Part shown: piece after piece, positions 11,539 through 22,588 of the stretch | How positions within the stretch are numbered: position 1 is the stretch's first letter | Layout of the letters: every line of letters starts with the position of its first letter | DNA from: Acidocella sp. | GTDB taxonomy: Bacteria > Pseudomonadota > Alphaproteobacteria > Acetobacterales > Acetobacteraceae | Assembly: GCA_031291755.1 (NCBI GenBank) | Contig: JARLIK010000002.1 | Coordinates: 1-64,000 of the forward strand | Reading direction: 5' to 3' | Length of the DNA stretch: 64,000 nucleotides | Notes under the pieces: generated by a model | What the model was told of the DNA's origin: nothing | Seen by the model: the letters and a program-made list of their open reading frames with translations, nothing else | Database searches by the model: none | Program-made: the position numbers and the translations under genes

Positions 11539-11626
11539 AACGACGTACTCCGAAATTGCTTGCCTGCTGTCCCATACGAGCGCATCCTTCCCAAAACAGC
11601 ACATAAATTGAGGAAACGTTATACTG

Positions 11627-12217
11627 TTGGAGTTTTGCAAGCACGGCAGCAATCTGGTTTTGGGCTTGGTGGTAGTGCTGATGGCCGGGATGGTGGTCAG
11701 CGGTCTTTGGCCGGTTCACCCTTGGCTGTTTTTGCTGGGCGCGGTGCTGTTTTTTACCAGCGAGTACACGTTCCACCGCTATGCGTTTCATGCGCCGCCG
11801 GCGCAACGCGTGCCGTTCATACTTAAATTGCAGCACCGGTTGCATTATGACCATCACAGCGAACCAAACCGGCTTGATTTACTGTTTCTGCCGCTGTGGT
11901 TTGTGATACCGAACCTAGCGGTCACGGGTGGCTTGGCATGGTTGATCTGGCCCTCGGCGGCCGCGGTCGGCACGTTACTGGCCGGCACTTCGGCGGCGAT
12001 ATTATATTATGAATGGGTGCATTTTGTTGCCCATATTCCGTACAAGCCGCGCACCGCCTGGGGCCGGTGGATCAAAAAATATCATCTCTGGCATCATTTC
12101 AAAAACGAGCGGCTGTGGTTTGGCGTGACCAACCCCAGCTTCGATTTTATCATGCGCAGCTATGAGAATGTTGCGGATGCGGCGGCCAGCGCCACCACCC
12201 GCAACCTGCACTCCTGA
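11627..12217 (+). CDS. Fatty acid hydroxylase/sterol desaturase superfamily protein
   Basis: Histidine boxes HRYAFH, HYDHH, HFVAH, WHHF; TTG start as given by the ORF track. Confidence 0.82.
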   Translation: MEFCKHGSNLVLGLVVVLMAGMVVSGLWPVHPWLFLLGAVLFFTSEYTFHRYAFHAPPAQRVPFILKLQHRLHYDHHSEPNRLDLLFLPLWFVIPNLAVTGGLAWLIWPSAAAVGTLLAGTSAAILYYEWVHFVAHIPYKPRTAWGRWIKKYHLWHHFKNERLWFGVTNPSFDFIMRSYENVADAAASATTRNLHS

Positions 12218-12221
12218 CTCT

Positions 12222-12752
12222 TTAGGCGCCCTGGCCAACCGGCGGGCAATAATCAACGCTGCCCGGCACTTGCGCCACCAGATGTAAGAACGCACCGAAC
12301 GGCCCCATGTTGGACATCGCTTCCCACTTCGGCCCCTGGAAGTTCAGGCGGCCAAACATCATCGCGGTCATCGGTGAGCCCATGTTCTGCCAGTTCGCGG
12401 TGGTGGCCCACATCGAATAATCCACGCCATAATCCATGGCAGCGCCCTTGATCGCGCCGCCGTAAATGCAGATGGCCTTGCCGTCCTTGAAGGCGATTTG
12501 CAGTTCAACCGGTGCGCTCTTGGTGCAGACGGAATCTGCCACTTTCAAAGTTTTGTAGCCCTTGCCACCGTCATTATGAACCCAGCCGCCCGCAAGACCG
12601 GTGGTGAGGTCAGTCGATTGATTCCATGCGTCACATAAATTATTCGCCCAGTCCGGCGACATAAACACCGGCGATGTGGAAGCGGCTAAAGCAACGTTGC
12701 TGAAAAAGAACGTTGCGGCGGTTGCCGATAAAAACACTTGCTTTAACTTCAT
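12222..12752 (-). CDS. Secreted SCP2-like (sterol carrier/lipid-binding-like) protein
   Basis: Signal peptide MKLKQVFLSATAATFFFSNVALA; body resembles the SCP2-like protein at 18562-18954 by eye. Confidence 0.6.
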   Translation of the reverse strand: MKLKQVFLSATAATFFFSNVALAASTSPVFMSPDWANNLCDAWNQSTDLTTGLAGGWVHNDGGKGYKTLKVADSVCTKSAPVELQIAFKDGKAICIYGGAIKGAAMDYGVDYSMWATTANWQNMGSPMTAMMFGRLNFQGPKWEAMSNMGPFGAFLHLVAQVPGSVDYCPPVGQGA

Positions 12753-12870
12753 AACTGTCTCCCTGAAAACCGCTTTTATTGTTATGGGCAAGCGGATTTT
12801 CAGGTTTAACAAGATTTCAGCGTTTGCCTATTAAGATATTCTGGTAAGTGCGCCCAGTCTGCCTTAACGC

Positions 12871-14505
12871 CTACATGCCGCCCGGATAATTTGGACCGCC
12901 AGCGCCTTCCGGCACCACCCAGTTGATATTCTGTGTTGGGTCTTTGATATCGCAGGTTTTGCAATGCACGCAGTTCTGCGCGTTGATCTGCAATTGTGGA
13001 TTGCCGGTTTCCTCGCCGATGATTTCATACACGCCAGCCGGACAATAACGGGTTTCCGGGCTGCGATATTCATTCCAGTTCACGGCGATCGCCTTGGCTG
13101 GATCGATCAGCTGTAAATGCGCCGGCTGGTTTTCCTCATGGTTGGTGTTGGAGAGGAATACCGAGGAGAGCCGATCGAAGGTTAATTTGTTGTCGGGCTT
13201 TGGATAGGCGATGGGTGGGGCGTCCTTGGCTTTTTTCAAATGGTCGTGGTCGGTGTGGTTTTTCAGGGTCCAGGGCGATTTACCCCGGGTGATGTAAGTT
13301 TCGATCGCCGCATTCACCAGGCCGCCGTACAGGCCAAATTTCGCAAAGCCGGGACGGATGTTGCGTACGGTGTGCAACTCCGGCCACACCCAACTGGCTT
13401 TCAGCATATCGGAATAGGCCGTCACCTCTGCGGGCTTGCCGCCCGCGAAAGCCGCGGCGATGGCTTCGGCTGCCACCATGCCGGATTTCATGGCGGTGTG
13501 GGTGCCTTTGATCTTCGGCACATTCAGTGTGCCGGCTGCGCAGCCGATCAGCACGCCGCCCGGAAACGTCAGCTTCGGTAATGACTGAAAGCCGCCTTCG
13601 CTCAGGGCGCGCGCACCATAGGAGATGCGCTTGGCGCCTTCAAAATATGGCGCGATGGCCGGGTGCATCTTGAAGCGCTGCATTTCGCCGAACGGCGAGA
13701 GGAATGGATTGGTATAGTCCAGCCCTACGACAAATCCGTATGCCATCAGGTTTTCACCAAAATGATACATGAATGAGCCGCCATAGGTATCGCTCTTTAA
13801 GGGCCAGCCAATGGTATGCAGCGTCAGGCCTTTGCGGAATTTCTCCGGCTTGATCTCCCATAATTCCTTGATGCCGATGCCATAGGTTTGCGGGTCGTTA
13901 TTGGCGTTCAGATCAAAGTTTCTCATCAACTGCTTGGAGAGTGAACCGCGGCAGCCTTCGGCGAAAATCGTGTAGGTGGCACGCAGCTCGATGCCGCGGG
14001 TAAAATTGCCGGTGGGCTGGCCGTCTTTGCCGATGCCCATATCGCCGGTGGCAACACCCACCACCCGGCCATCTTCGGTCAGCACTTCGGCAGCGGCAAA
14101 ACCGGGGTAAATCTCCACGCCGGTTTCCTCGGCCTGCTGGCCCAGCCAGCGCACCACATTGCCGAGCGAGACAATGTAGTTGCCGTGATTATGCATTTGT
14201 GGCGGGGTGGGCATGGTGAAGGCTTTGGTTTCGGTGAGGAACATGAATTTGTCCTCCATCACCGGGGTCGAAAGCGCGATCAGCGAAGGGTCGCAATCGG
14301 GGAATAATTCCAGCAGGGCGCGCGGTTCCAACACCGCGCCGGAGAGAATATGCGCACCGACCTCGCTGCCTTTTTCGATGACGCAGACCGAAATTTCCGG
14401 ATTGATCTGCTTGAGGCGGATCGCGGAGGCCAATCCGCCGGGGCCGGCACCCACCACCAGCACATCAAATTCCATGGCCTCACGGGGTTCCAAATGCTCG
14501 GACAT
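12871..14505 (-). CDS. Electron transfer flavoprotein-ubiquinone oxidoreductase
   Basis: [20 protein letters not shown]-terminal [32 protein letters not shown] 4Fe-4S region. Confidence 0.96.
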   Translation of the reverse strand: MSEHLEPREAMEFDVLVVGAGPGGLASAIRLKQINPEISVCVIEKGSEVGAHILSGAVLEPRALLELFPDCDPSLIALSTPVMEDKFMFLTETKAFTMPTPPQMHNHGNYIVSLGNVVRWLGQQAEETGVEIYPGFAAAEVLTEDGRVVGVATGDMGIGKDGQPTGNFTRGIELRATYTIFAEGCRGSLSKQLMRNFDLNANNDPQTYGIGIKELWEIKPEKFRKGLTLHTIGWPLKSDTYGGSFMYHFGENLMAYGFVVGLDYTNPFLSPFGEMQRFKMHPAIAPYFEGAKRISYGARALSEGGFQSLPKLTFPGGVLIGCAAGTLNVPKIKGTHTAMKSGMVAAEAIAAAFAGGKPAEVTAYSDMLKASWVWPELHTVRNIRPGFAKFGLYGGLVNAAIETYITRGKSPWTLKNHTDHDHLKKAKDAPPIAYPKPDNKLTFDRLSSVFLSNTNHEENQPAHLQLIDPAKAIAVNWNEYRSPETRYCPAGVYEIIGEETGNPQLQINAQNCVHCKTCDIKDPTQNINWVVPEGAGGPNYPGGM

Positions 14506-14602
14506 CGTCGCTCCTTTATATGGTGTGGGCTGGCTAATGTTAACGTAAACGTAAACCCTGCGGAGGCTTGCGTAAACCCTGCTTGGCGTCCCAAATTAGT
14601 AT

Positions 14603-15376
14603 ATGGATGAATTGAGCGCATTGCGACTGCAGATGGATTGGGGCGTGGATGAAGTTCTGCTGGCAGAGCCCCAGAATCGCCTGCGGGTGACTCCTAAGGT
14701 TGCCAGCCCGGTGCCGTCGCCGCCGAGAGGGGTGCCGCTGCCGTTATCAGTACTCCCAGCTGGACCCGCAGATGCCGCCAAAATTGCAGCGAATTGCGCA
14801 AAGATTGAGGATTTACAAGAAGCTTTAGCGAATTTCACCGGCTGCGCCTTGCGTGATACTGCCACCCAACTGGTGTTTGCCGATGGTGCGGTTGAGGCGC
14901 GGGTGATGTTGATCGGCGATGCGCCGGCGGCTGAAGATGATCGTTCGGGCCGGCCATTCAGCGGGCCGCGCGGGCAGTTGCTCGACAAGATGCTGGCCAG
15001 CATTGGGTTGGACCGCAGCCTCGTGCGGATTACCAACATTGTGCCATGGCGCCCCCCCGGCGACCGCCAGCCGACCGAGGCGGAAATTGCGCTCTGTTTG
15101 CCGTTTTTACAGCGCCACATCGCTTTATTACGGCCGGATTGCTTAATATTATTGGGAGCGGTGGCGGCCAAGGCTATGTTGCCTGCGCAATACGGTCATG
15201 CTGGCATCAGCAAGCTGCGGGGGAAATGGCAAAGCATTGAAATACCTGGCGCACCAGCGCTTGTGCCGTGCCTGCCAATCTATCATCCAGCTTACTTGCT
15301 GCGCACGCCAGCGGCAAAGCGAGATTCGTGGCATGATCTTTTAGCGTTGCGGGCGTGGCTGGATTCCCAGGACTAG
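14603..15376 (+). CDS. Uracil-DNA glycosylase, family 4-like
   Basis: VMLIGDAPAAEDDRSGRPFSGPRGQLLDKMLASIGLDRS; ITNIVPWRPPGDR; HPAYLLRTP. Confidence 0.9.
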   Translation: MDELSALRLQMDWGVDEVLLAEPQNRLRVTPKVASPVPSPPRGVPLPLSVLPAGPADAAKIAANCAKIEDLQEALANFTGCALRDTATQLVFADGAVEARVMLIGDAPAAEDDRSGRPFSGPRGQLLDKMLASIGLDRSLVRITNIVPWRPPGDRQPTEAEIALCLPFLQRHIALLRPDCLILLGAVAAKAMLPAQYGHAGISKLRGKWQSIEIPGAPALVPCLPIYHPAYLLRTPAAKRDSWHDLLALRAWLDSQD

Positions 15377-15512
15377 GTGCCGTGATCACGCAATCGTGAG
15401 TAAAATGTGCCGCCATAACCTAAGGAAACCGTTAAATTTGTCTTAATTTATAGTAAACGTCTCACGGAAAGCCCTTGCCTCTCATGGGTGGATTGTGTAG
15501 CGACATCTCACC

Positions 15513-17159
15513 ATGCGCGGAGCCCTTCAAACGCTCTCCCGCCTGAACGCCTCTTCGGCCATGTTTGCCGCAGTCGCGCTTGTTGCCTTCAGTGCCGTCT
15601 CAGTAACGGCAGCTTCGGCAAGCCCCTCTTCTACGGGGTCAGGGTCAGGGTCGGATATTCCCCTTTCAACAGCCGGTGCTGTGTCGGATGGGAATTCTGT
15701 GGCCTATGCGGTGCCGCGTACCGCGCCAAATTCCGGTGAAGAAGTCGTCCTGCCGCAGCCGTTGCCGCCGAGCGCGGTGGCGCAATATCAGCGTATTATG
15801 GCGTTGCAGGACCAAGGCGCCTACGCCGAGGCGGACCAGATGCTCAACCGGCTCGACGATACTTCGCTGGTGGGGACCATTCTGGCCGCCCGCTATCTTT
15901 CGCCCCGCTATCACCCCAGCACCGCCGAGCTGACCAGCTGGTACAGCCAATATAGCGGCCAGCCTGCTGCGGCTGCCATCTATCAGGTTCTGGTCAAGAA
16001 ACTCCGCCCTGGCACCATAACCCCGCCGCAGGCGGTGCTGCTGCCCGAGCAGACCGCCATTCCGGTCACCAGCATCAAGCCGGCACGGATGAACGATGTT
16101 CCGGCCTGGCGGAGCGCCTTCACCAAAGGGCTGGCTGATTGGCAGCGCGGCGATATCGCCGGTGCCGCACCATTATTCGAGCAGGCCGCCAACGTGACCA
16201 GCGCCTCTGATGATGACCGCGCCGCCGGGGCCTTCTGGGCCGCCCGCGCCGCGCTACGCTTGCAGCAGCCGGTGGATTACCTGAACTGGCTGCGCACTGC
16301 CGCTACGGCTACCGACAGCTTTTATGGCATCATCGCAGGCCGCCTGCTGGGCCAGGGTTTTGGCCCCACCGGGATTGCTGCGGCGCTGTCTGAAGCTGAC
16401 ATTACGGCTGTGGATGCGCTGCCGAACGGCCATCTGGCATTCGAACTGCTGCAAATCGGCGAGAACGATCAGGCTGATCTGGCGCTGCGGGCCTTATGGC
16501 CGGATATGCAAGTCAATCCAGGGCTGGCGCATGCGGTGATGGCCGTGGCGGCGCGTGCCGGGCTGGTGGATGTCGCCATTGCCGTCGCCGGACAAACCAC
16601 GCTGGCGGACAACAGCATTGCCGGTGTCAGCCTGCCGCTGCCGGCCTTGCACCCGGCCGGCGGCTTCTCGATCGACCCGGCGCTGGTCTATGCGCTGGCC
16701 CGCACCGAGTCGGGCTTTAACGCCAACGCTGTTTCGCCCTGCGGCGCGCGCGGGCTGATGCAACTGATGCCGGTGACCGCGCATTTTGTGGCGCGTGACG
16801 AAGGCATTTCCGGCACCCTCAACGACCCTTCAGCGAATCTGGCGCTTGGCCAGGGCTATATCCGCTATCTCGGCCAACAAGCCGGAATCAACAACAACCT
16901 GCTCGCGATTCTCGCCAGCTATAATGCCGGCCCAGGGGCGGCCGCCGTCTGGTATAATGCCCTGCAGCAAGACAGCGACCCGCTGATGTTCATTGAAACC
17001 ATTTCGAACGATGAAACCCGGCATTTTGTGCATCATGTGTTGGCTGATAGCTGGATTTACGCCGAGGAAATTGGCCTGAAGCCCACCAGCCTGGATGACA
17101 TTGCTGAAGGAAATTTCCCGCAACTGCGTGACATGCCGAGTGCAACAGCGTCTAATTGA
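15513..17159 (+). CDS. Lytic transglycosylase (soluble Slt type)
   Basis: Signal-like N-terminus; ALARTESGFNANAVSPCGARGLMQLMPVTA; NLALGQGYIRYL; ILASYNAGPGA. Confidence 0.93.
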   Translation: MRGALQTLSRLNASSAMFAAVALVAFSAVSVTAASASPSSTGSGSGSDIPLSTAGAVSDGNSVAYAVPRTAPNSGEEVVLPQPLPPSAVAQYQRIMALQDQGAYAEADQMLNRLDDTSLVGTILAARYLSPRYHPSTAELTSWYSQYSGQPAAAAIYQVLVKKLRPGTITPPQAVLLPEQTAIPVTSIKPARMNDVPAWRSAFTKGLADWQRGDIAGAAPLFEQAANVTSASDDDRAAGAFWAARAALRLQQPVDYLNWLRTAATATDSFYGIIAGRLLGQGFGPTGIAAALSEADITAVDALPNGHLAFELLQIGENDQADLALRALWPDMQVNPGLAHAVMAVAARAGLVDVAIAVAGQTTLADNSIAGVSLPLPALHPAGGFSIDPALVYALARTESGFNANAVSPCGARGLMQLMPVTAHFVARDEGISGTLNDPSANLALGQGYIRYLGQQAGINNNLLAILASYNAGPGAAAVWYNALQQDSDPLMFIETISNDETRHFVHHVLADSWIYAEEIGLKPTSLDDIAEGNFPQLRDMPSATASN

Positions 17160-17162
17160 TCC

Positions 17163-17693
17163 ATGATCGACGAGTCGCGCACTTTCCTGCCAGTTCATAT
17201 CGCTATCATCACTGTCTCTGATACCCGTGTGGCGGCGAACGACACCTCGGGCGATGCGCTGGCGGGCCGTATTCTGGCCGCGGGGCATCATCTGGCAGAC
17301 CGCAAAATCATCAAGGATGATGCTGACCTTCTTGAAACTCAGTTGCGTATCTGGATGGCTGACCCGGCGATTGACGTGGTGATCACCACCGGCGGCACCG
17401 GCGTGACCGGCCGCGACGTGACCCCTGAAGCCTTCAGCCGTGTGCTGGATAAAACCATCGAGGGGTTTGGCGAATTATTCCGGATGTTGAGCTACCAGAA
17501 AATCGGCACTTCAACCATCCAGTCGCGCGCCCTCGGCGGCGTGGCGGGCGGCACCTATATGTTCGCACTGCCTGGCAGCACCGGGGCGGTAAAGGACGGC
17601 TGGGACGATATTTTGAAGTTCCAACTGGATTCCAGGCACCGGCCTTGCAATCTGGTGGAGCTGATGCCGCGGCTATTGGAGCATCTGAAATAG
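17163..17693 (+). CDS. moaB: Molybdenum cofactor biosynthesis protein B
   Basis: [40 protein letters not shown]. Confidence 0.93.
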   Translation: MIDESRTFLPVHIAIITVSDTRVAANDTSGDALAGRILAAGHHLADRKIIKDDADLLETQLRIWMADPAIDVVITTGGTGVTGRDVTPEAFSRVLDKTIEGFGELFRMLSYQKIGTSTIQSRALGGVAGGTYMFALPGSTGAVKDGWDDILKFQLDSRHRPCNLVELMPRLLEHLK

Positions 17694-17694
17694 C

Positions 17695-18549
17695 TTAAGC
17701 GTCGCGGGCCACCATGAAGGCGCTGTCGTCGATCTCCAGTGTCGAGGTTGAGCGCAGGTCAATCGCCTCATGGCCGCTGATATACTCGTCCGCCAGCATC
17801 GTCAGGCACGCCACCTCGTCCTCATTGACCGGGGTGAAGCCGGTAAAGCCGATATCCTGCAATAGCATCTGCCCACGCGGTTCCTCGTCCATCCGGCAGA
17901 GCACCTCGGTGAGGCGCACCTGCAACGGCAACAGGCGGGGGCCGATACAAAAAGCGTGAAAGGCGAAGGCGTCATCGGATTTGTCGATGATGCGCAGCCG
18001 GTCACGGATCAGGCTGCTGGCGCCGGCGTAGATTTCATCGAACAAAAATCCGATATCGGCTTGCTTTTGCAGCACCGCTTTCAATACGCCCTGGTAACTG
18101 CCGGTGAAGACAAACTCCAGCCGCGCCCGGTCGATCTCAGCCTTATCGAGCAGGAACAGCCCCACCATATGAATGAGCGTGCCGGGGTGCGCCGAGGCGA
18201 TCCGGATGCGTTCCGGCAAATCAGCCACTGTCTCGATGGCGTTGGCGGCGGTGGTGCAGAGATACACCTCATCGTAATGGTCGCGTGGTTTGGCGATGGG
18301 AATGAAATCCAGCTTTTGGGTATATTGCACCCAGTCAAACGGATTGGCGTAAACCAGGTCATATTCATTTGAGAGCACAGCAGCCCGGCAATCATCGAAG
18401 CTGTCATGCGGCGCAAACCGCATCGCCACCCCAAGCTGGCGTTGCAGATAGGTGTTCATTAAAAACCAGCCGGGCAGATTCTTGCCGGAGTAATTCGGAT
18501 CAACTGTAAAGTTTAATTTAGCTCCGCTGCCGGTTTGAGAATCTGACAT
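17695..18549 (-). CDS. PhnD-like phosphate/phosphite/phosphonate binding protein fold, no signal peptide
   Basis: LNFTVDPNYSGKNLPGWFLMNTYLQRQLGVAMRFAPHDSFDDCRAAVLSNEYDLVYANPFD; N-terminus MSDSQTGSGAK lacks a secretion signal. Confidence 0.75.
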   Translation of the reverse strand: MSDSQTGSGAKLNFTVDPNYSGKNLPGWFLMNTYLQRQLGVAMRFAPHDSFDDCRAAVLSNEYDLVYANPFDWVQYTQKLDFIPIAKPRDHYDEVYLCTTAANAIETVADLPERIRIASAHPGTLIHMVGLFLLDKAEIDRARLEFVFTGSYQGVLKAVLQKQADIGFLFDEIYAGASSLIRDRLRIIDKSDDAFAFHAFCIGPRLLPLQVRLTEVLCRMDEEPRGQMLLQDIGFTGFTPVNEDEVACLTMLADEYISGHEAIDLRSTSTLEIDDSAFMVARDA

Positions 18550-18561
18550 GACACCGCTTCC

Positions 18562-18954
18562 TCAGATATTAAAATCAACAGGAATCTTGCCTAGAATTTG
18601 CAGATGCATGTTGAACGGCGCCATGTATTTCATGGCCGTCATCATCGAGCCTTTGAACTTTAGCCGCCTCGTCATGAGAGCGGCCTTGCCGCTGACCTCG
18701 CCGGAGAGGATTTTTTTCCAGTTGTCGAGGCTGGCCCACATGATGAAGTCGCGGGCTAGTCCGTCCGATGGCCCGGCGTAAACGACTTTGCCGGCCTGGC
18801 AGACCAGCATGACATGCGTAACTTCCGGCCTGTCCTCGATATAATATTCCCATGAGGCATTGAAATTTTTCAAATCCTTTTGGATTTCAGGGTTCGCATC
18901 CCATTGGGCGCCCACCAACTGAATCCACTCCGCGCTCATAAACTTCGCTGTCAT
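18562..18954 (-). CDS. SCP2-like (sterol carrier/lipid-binding-like) protein, cytosolic
   Basis: MTAKFMSAEWIQLVGAQWDANPEIQ...VTHVMLVCQAGKVVYAGP...DFIMWASLDNWKKILSGEVSGKAALMTRRLKFKGSMMTAMKYM. Confidence 0.75.
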   Translation of the reverse strand: MTAKFMSAEWIQLVGAQWDANPEIQKDLKNFNASWEYYIEDRPEVTHVMLVCQAGKVVYAGPSDGLARDFIMWASLDNWKKILSGEVSGKAALMTRRLKFKGSMMTAMKYMAPFNMHLQILGKIPVDFNI

Positions 18955-19058
18955 TTTTTAAGCCTCTGGACCGTTGTTTTTTAGTTTTTGTCAGAAAACT
19001 CGATGTGATTTGACTTCGATCATCCCGGACCTATGTCAGGGCCTTATGCAACGCTGGC

Positions 19059-19451
19059 TCAGTGCAGGAGTGTTGCCACCGCCTGGGCCGTATATTTTGC
19101 ATTCAGGAACAGCAGCCCCAGTTTTACGGTCTTGTTGGCGATCACGCAGAGCACCGCGTCGCTGCCAGCATGCACGATGAGGATATGCCCATGCGAGCCG
19201 CTGACCAGCACCTGTTCCAACTGGCCACAGGCCAGTTCGGCAGCGGTACGATCACCCAATGAGAGCATGGCTGCCACCATGGCCGCAACACGGTCCTCAT
19301 CCATTGCGCCCGGTAAGGCCGAGGCCAGGATCAACCCATCAGTCGAAATGAGCGCCGAAGCCTCGATACTGGCGGAGCCGTTGTTAAGGTCTGTTAGCAC
19401 GGTTTTTATTTCGTTTTCACGCAAGGCTGCCTCCCCTAAGCGAGCTATCAA
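19059..19451 (-). CDS. Roadblock/LC7 domain protein
   Basis: ASALISTDGLILASALPGAMDEDRVAAMVAAMLSLGDRTAAELACGQLEQVLVSGSHGHILIVHAGSDAVLCVIANKTVKLGLL. Confidence 0.82.
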   Translation of the reverse strand: MIARLGEAALRENEIKTVLTDLNNGSASIEASALISTDGLILASALPGAMDEDRVAAMVAAMLSLGDRTAAELACGQLEQVLVSGSHGHILIVHAGSDAVLCVIANKTVKLGLLFLNAKYTAQAVATLLH

Positions 19452-19684
19452 CTTAGGATTAGAATGTTTTTACATTTTCGCAATAGGATTATCGTAACTT
19501 ACGTCAATTGCTTAACTATCTGCACAAGGCATAAGCTTCGCAAAACTCACTTCAGCTTGTGCAAATTTTGAGCGTAATTCAAGGAAATTATTCAAATCGT
19601 CAATTGTTGCAGCGATATGATTTTTCGCGCGTATCTGGACAGATCTAACGTTAAGGTCAATGATATCGTTACGGGGTTAAAAGC

Positions 19685-21034
19685 TTGAAGGATGCTCCCA
19701 TGATCACACCACAGCGGGACAATGCCACTGGCATCGTGACGATTGATAATGAACCCGTTATCTTTCACTGCAATCATTATAACCGGGTTCTACAGTTGGT
19801 GGTGGAAGATTGCCACTACATCAAGCGAGAGCCGATCCTTATCAATTCCGCTGCAGAAGTCAGCTTCCGCCAAATGCGAGCGCATTTTGACGCCAACCCG
19901 GGCATGAACCGTGCAGCATGCCTTGCCTATGCGGAAGAATTTTACCGGTTTTGCGGATTTGGAAATTTGCCGATTGCCGCTATTCCGCCGTTGCCGCCCG
20001 AGGGGGTAGTTATCGAGGAGGCATTCTCTCATTACGGCTGCGCCCTGCGCCTGAATTATGGCAAACGCCGCTGGGCCGGCGATTATTTCGATCTAGGATT
20101 TGCCGTCGGTGTGCTTGCCGCGGTGGATGGCATCGCCGTCACCGGACAGATAGATCAGGCGCAGTCAATTTCCATGGGGGCCCACAACAGCCGCTTTCAC
20201 ATTGCTCCTGCCACCGAGGGGCGATTCCTGCTTGATACCCCGCCGATCGTGCCGGTGACGCTGCCACCGCGCGCGGATCAGGTGCCGGTCCGCACGGTTG
20301 GCCTGCATATCGATGAATCGGCGATCATCGCGGCGGTCGGCACGTTGCCGCTGGCGGGTGATGAAAACGGTATGATCCCGGCATTTGGCGTGTTCCTCAC
20401 CCGCCATTATGCCGATTATTATAACCTCGTTTCGTTCCGTTATGAGCGGGCGCTGGCCGAGGCTCTGAAAACCCATAAATATCTCAGCGATGTTTTATGG
20501 TTCGAATACCCCGCGCTGTTTTATTACAAGGATAAATTCAGCCATCTCAAGGGCATGGAACTGGCCAGCACGCTGTTGATCGAAGCCGGCCATATCTGCG
20601 GCTTCAACACCATGGGCGGGATCATGCGTTCGGACCCCTGGTATCAGCTGATCGTGCCGCAATTGCGCACCAAGGAAGATTGGATATCGGGGGTGGTCGC
20701 CTGCATCAACGCGCTGGGGTGGGGTGTGTGGCGCATTCATGAGATTATCCCTAACGAACGGCTGGTGCTGCGGGCCTGGCACCCTTACGAATCTCTCGGC
20801 CATCTGCGGCTGTTCGGTAAAGCCGACCATCCGATTGATTACTTGCTCACCGGCATCGGCGGCTCATTGATGAATTTGCTTTACAGCGCCGATATCACCA
20901 CCAAGCCGGACCTCACACTGGATTTTTATTATAAGGTCAACCGTTCGAAATCGGGCTTCTGGGGCCGCCAGACCGCCTGCGTGGCGATGGGCGATGCCTA
21001 TTCGGAAGTGGTGGTTGAACGCAACGTTTTGTAG
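19685..21034 (+). CDS. Uncharacterised protein with two V4R (4-vinyl-reductase)-like halves
   Basis: C-terminal half: NALGWGVWRIHEIIPNERLVLRAWHPYES...GIGGSLMNLLYS...CVAMGDAYSEVVV; similar layout in the N-terminal half (CGFGNLPIAAIPPLPPEGVVIEEAFSHYG...DLGFAVGVLAAV). Confidence 0.55.
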   Translation: MKDAPMITPQRDNATGIVTIDNEPVIFHCNHYNRVLQLVVEDCHYIKREPILINSAAEVSFRQMRAHFDANPGMNRAACLAYAEEFYRFCGFGNLPIAAIPPLPPEGVVIEEAFSHYGCALRLNYGKRRWAGDYFDLGFAVGVLAAVDGIAVTGQIDQAQSISMGAHNSRFHIAPATEGRFLLDTPPIVPVTLPPRADQVPVRTVGLHIDESAIIAAVGTLPLAGDENGMIPAFGVFLTRHYADYYNLVSFRYERALAEALKTHKYLSDVLWFEYPALFYYKDKFSHLKGMELASTLLIEAGHICGFNTMGGIMRSDPWYQLIVPQLRTKEDWISGVVACINALGWGVWRIHEIIPNERLVLRAWHPYESLGHLRLFGKADHPIDYLLTGIGGSLMNLLYSADITTKPDLTLDFYYKVNRSKSGFWGRQTACVAMGDAYSEVVVERNVL

Positions 21035-21037
21035 GCA

Positions 21038-21067
21038 CTAAAAGGGGGCCTTTAAGCCCCCTTTTAG
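21038..21067. terminator. Bidirectional intrinsic terminator between convergent V4R-like gene and eno
   Basis: ctaaaagggggcctttaagcccccttttag strong hairpin with A/T flanks. Confidence 0.85.
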
Positions 21068-21068
21068 T

Positions 21069-22588
<1,520 letters not shown>

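Noticed and set aside
14603-15376. Motif A of the uracil-DNA glycosylase reads GDAPAAEDD instead of GEAPGxxED
   Set aside because: Conservative changes, remaining motifs are intact; not enough to claim altered function.
17690-17698. moaB and the PhnD-like gene end tail-to-tail with about 1 nt between stop codons
   Set aside because: Compact convergent ends are common in dense genomes; not informative on its own.
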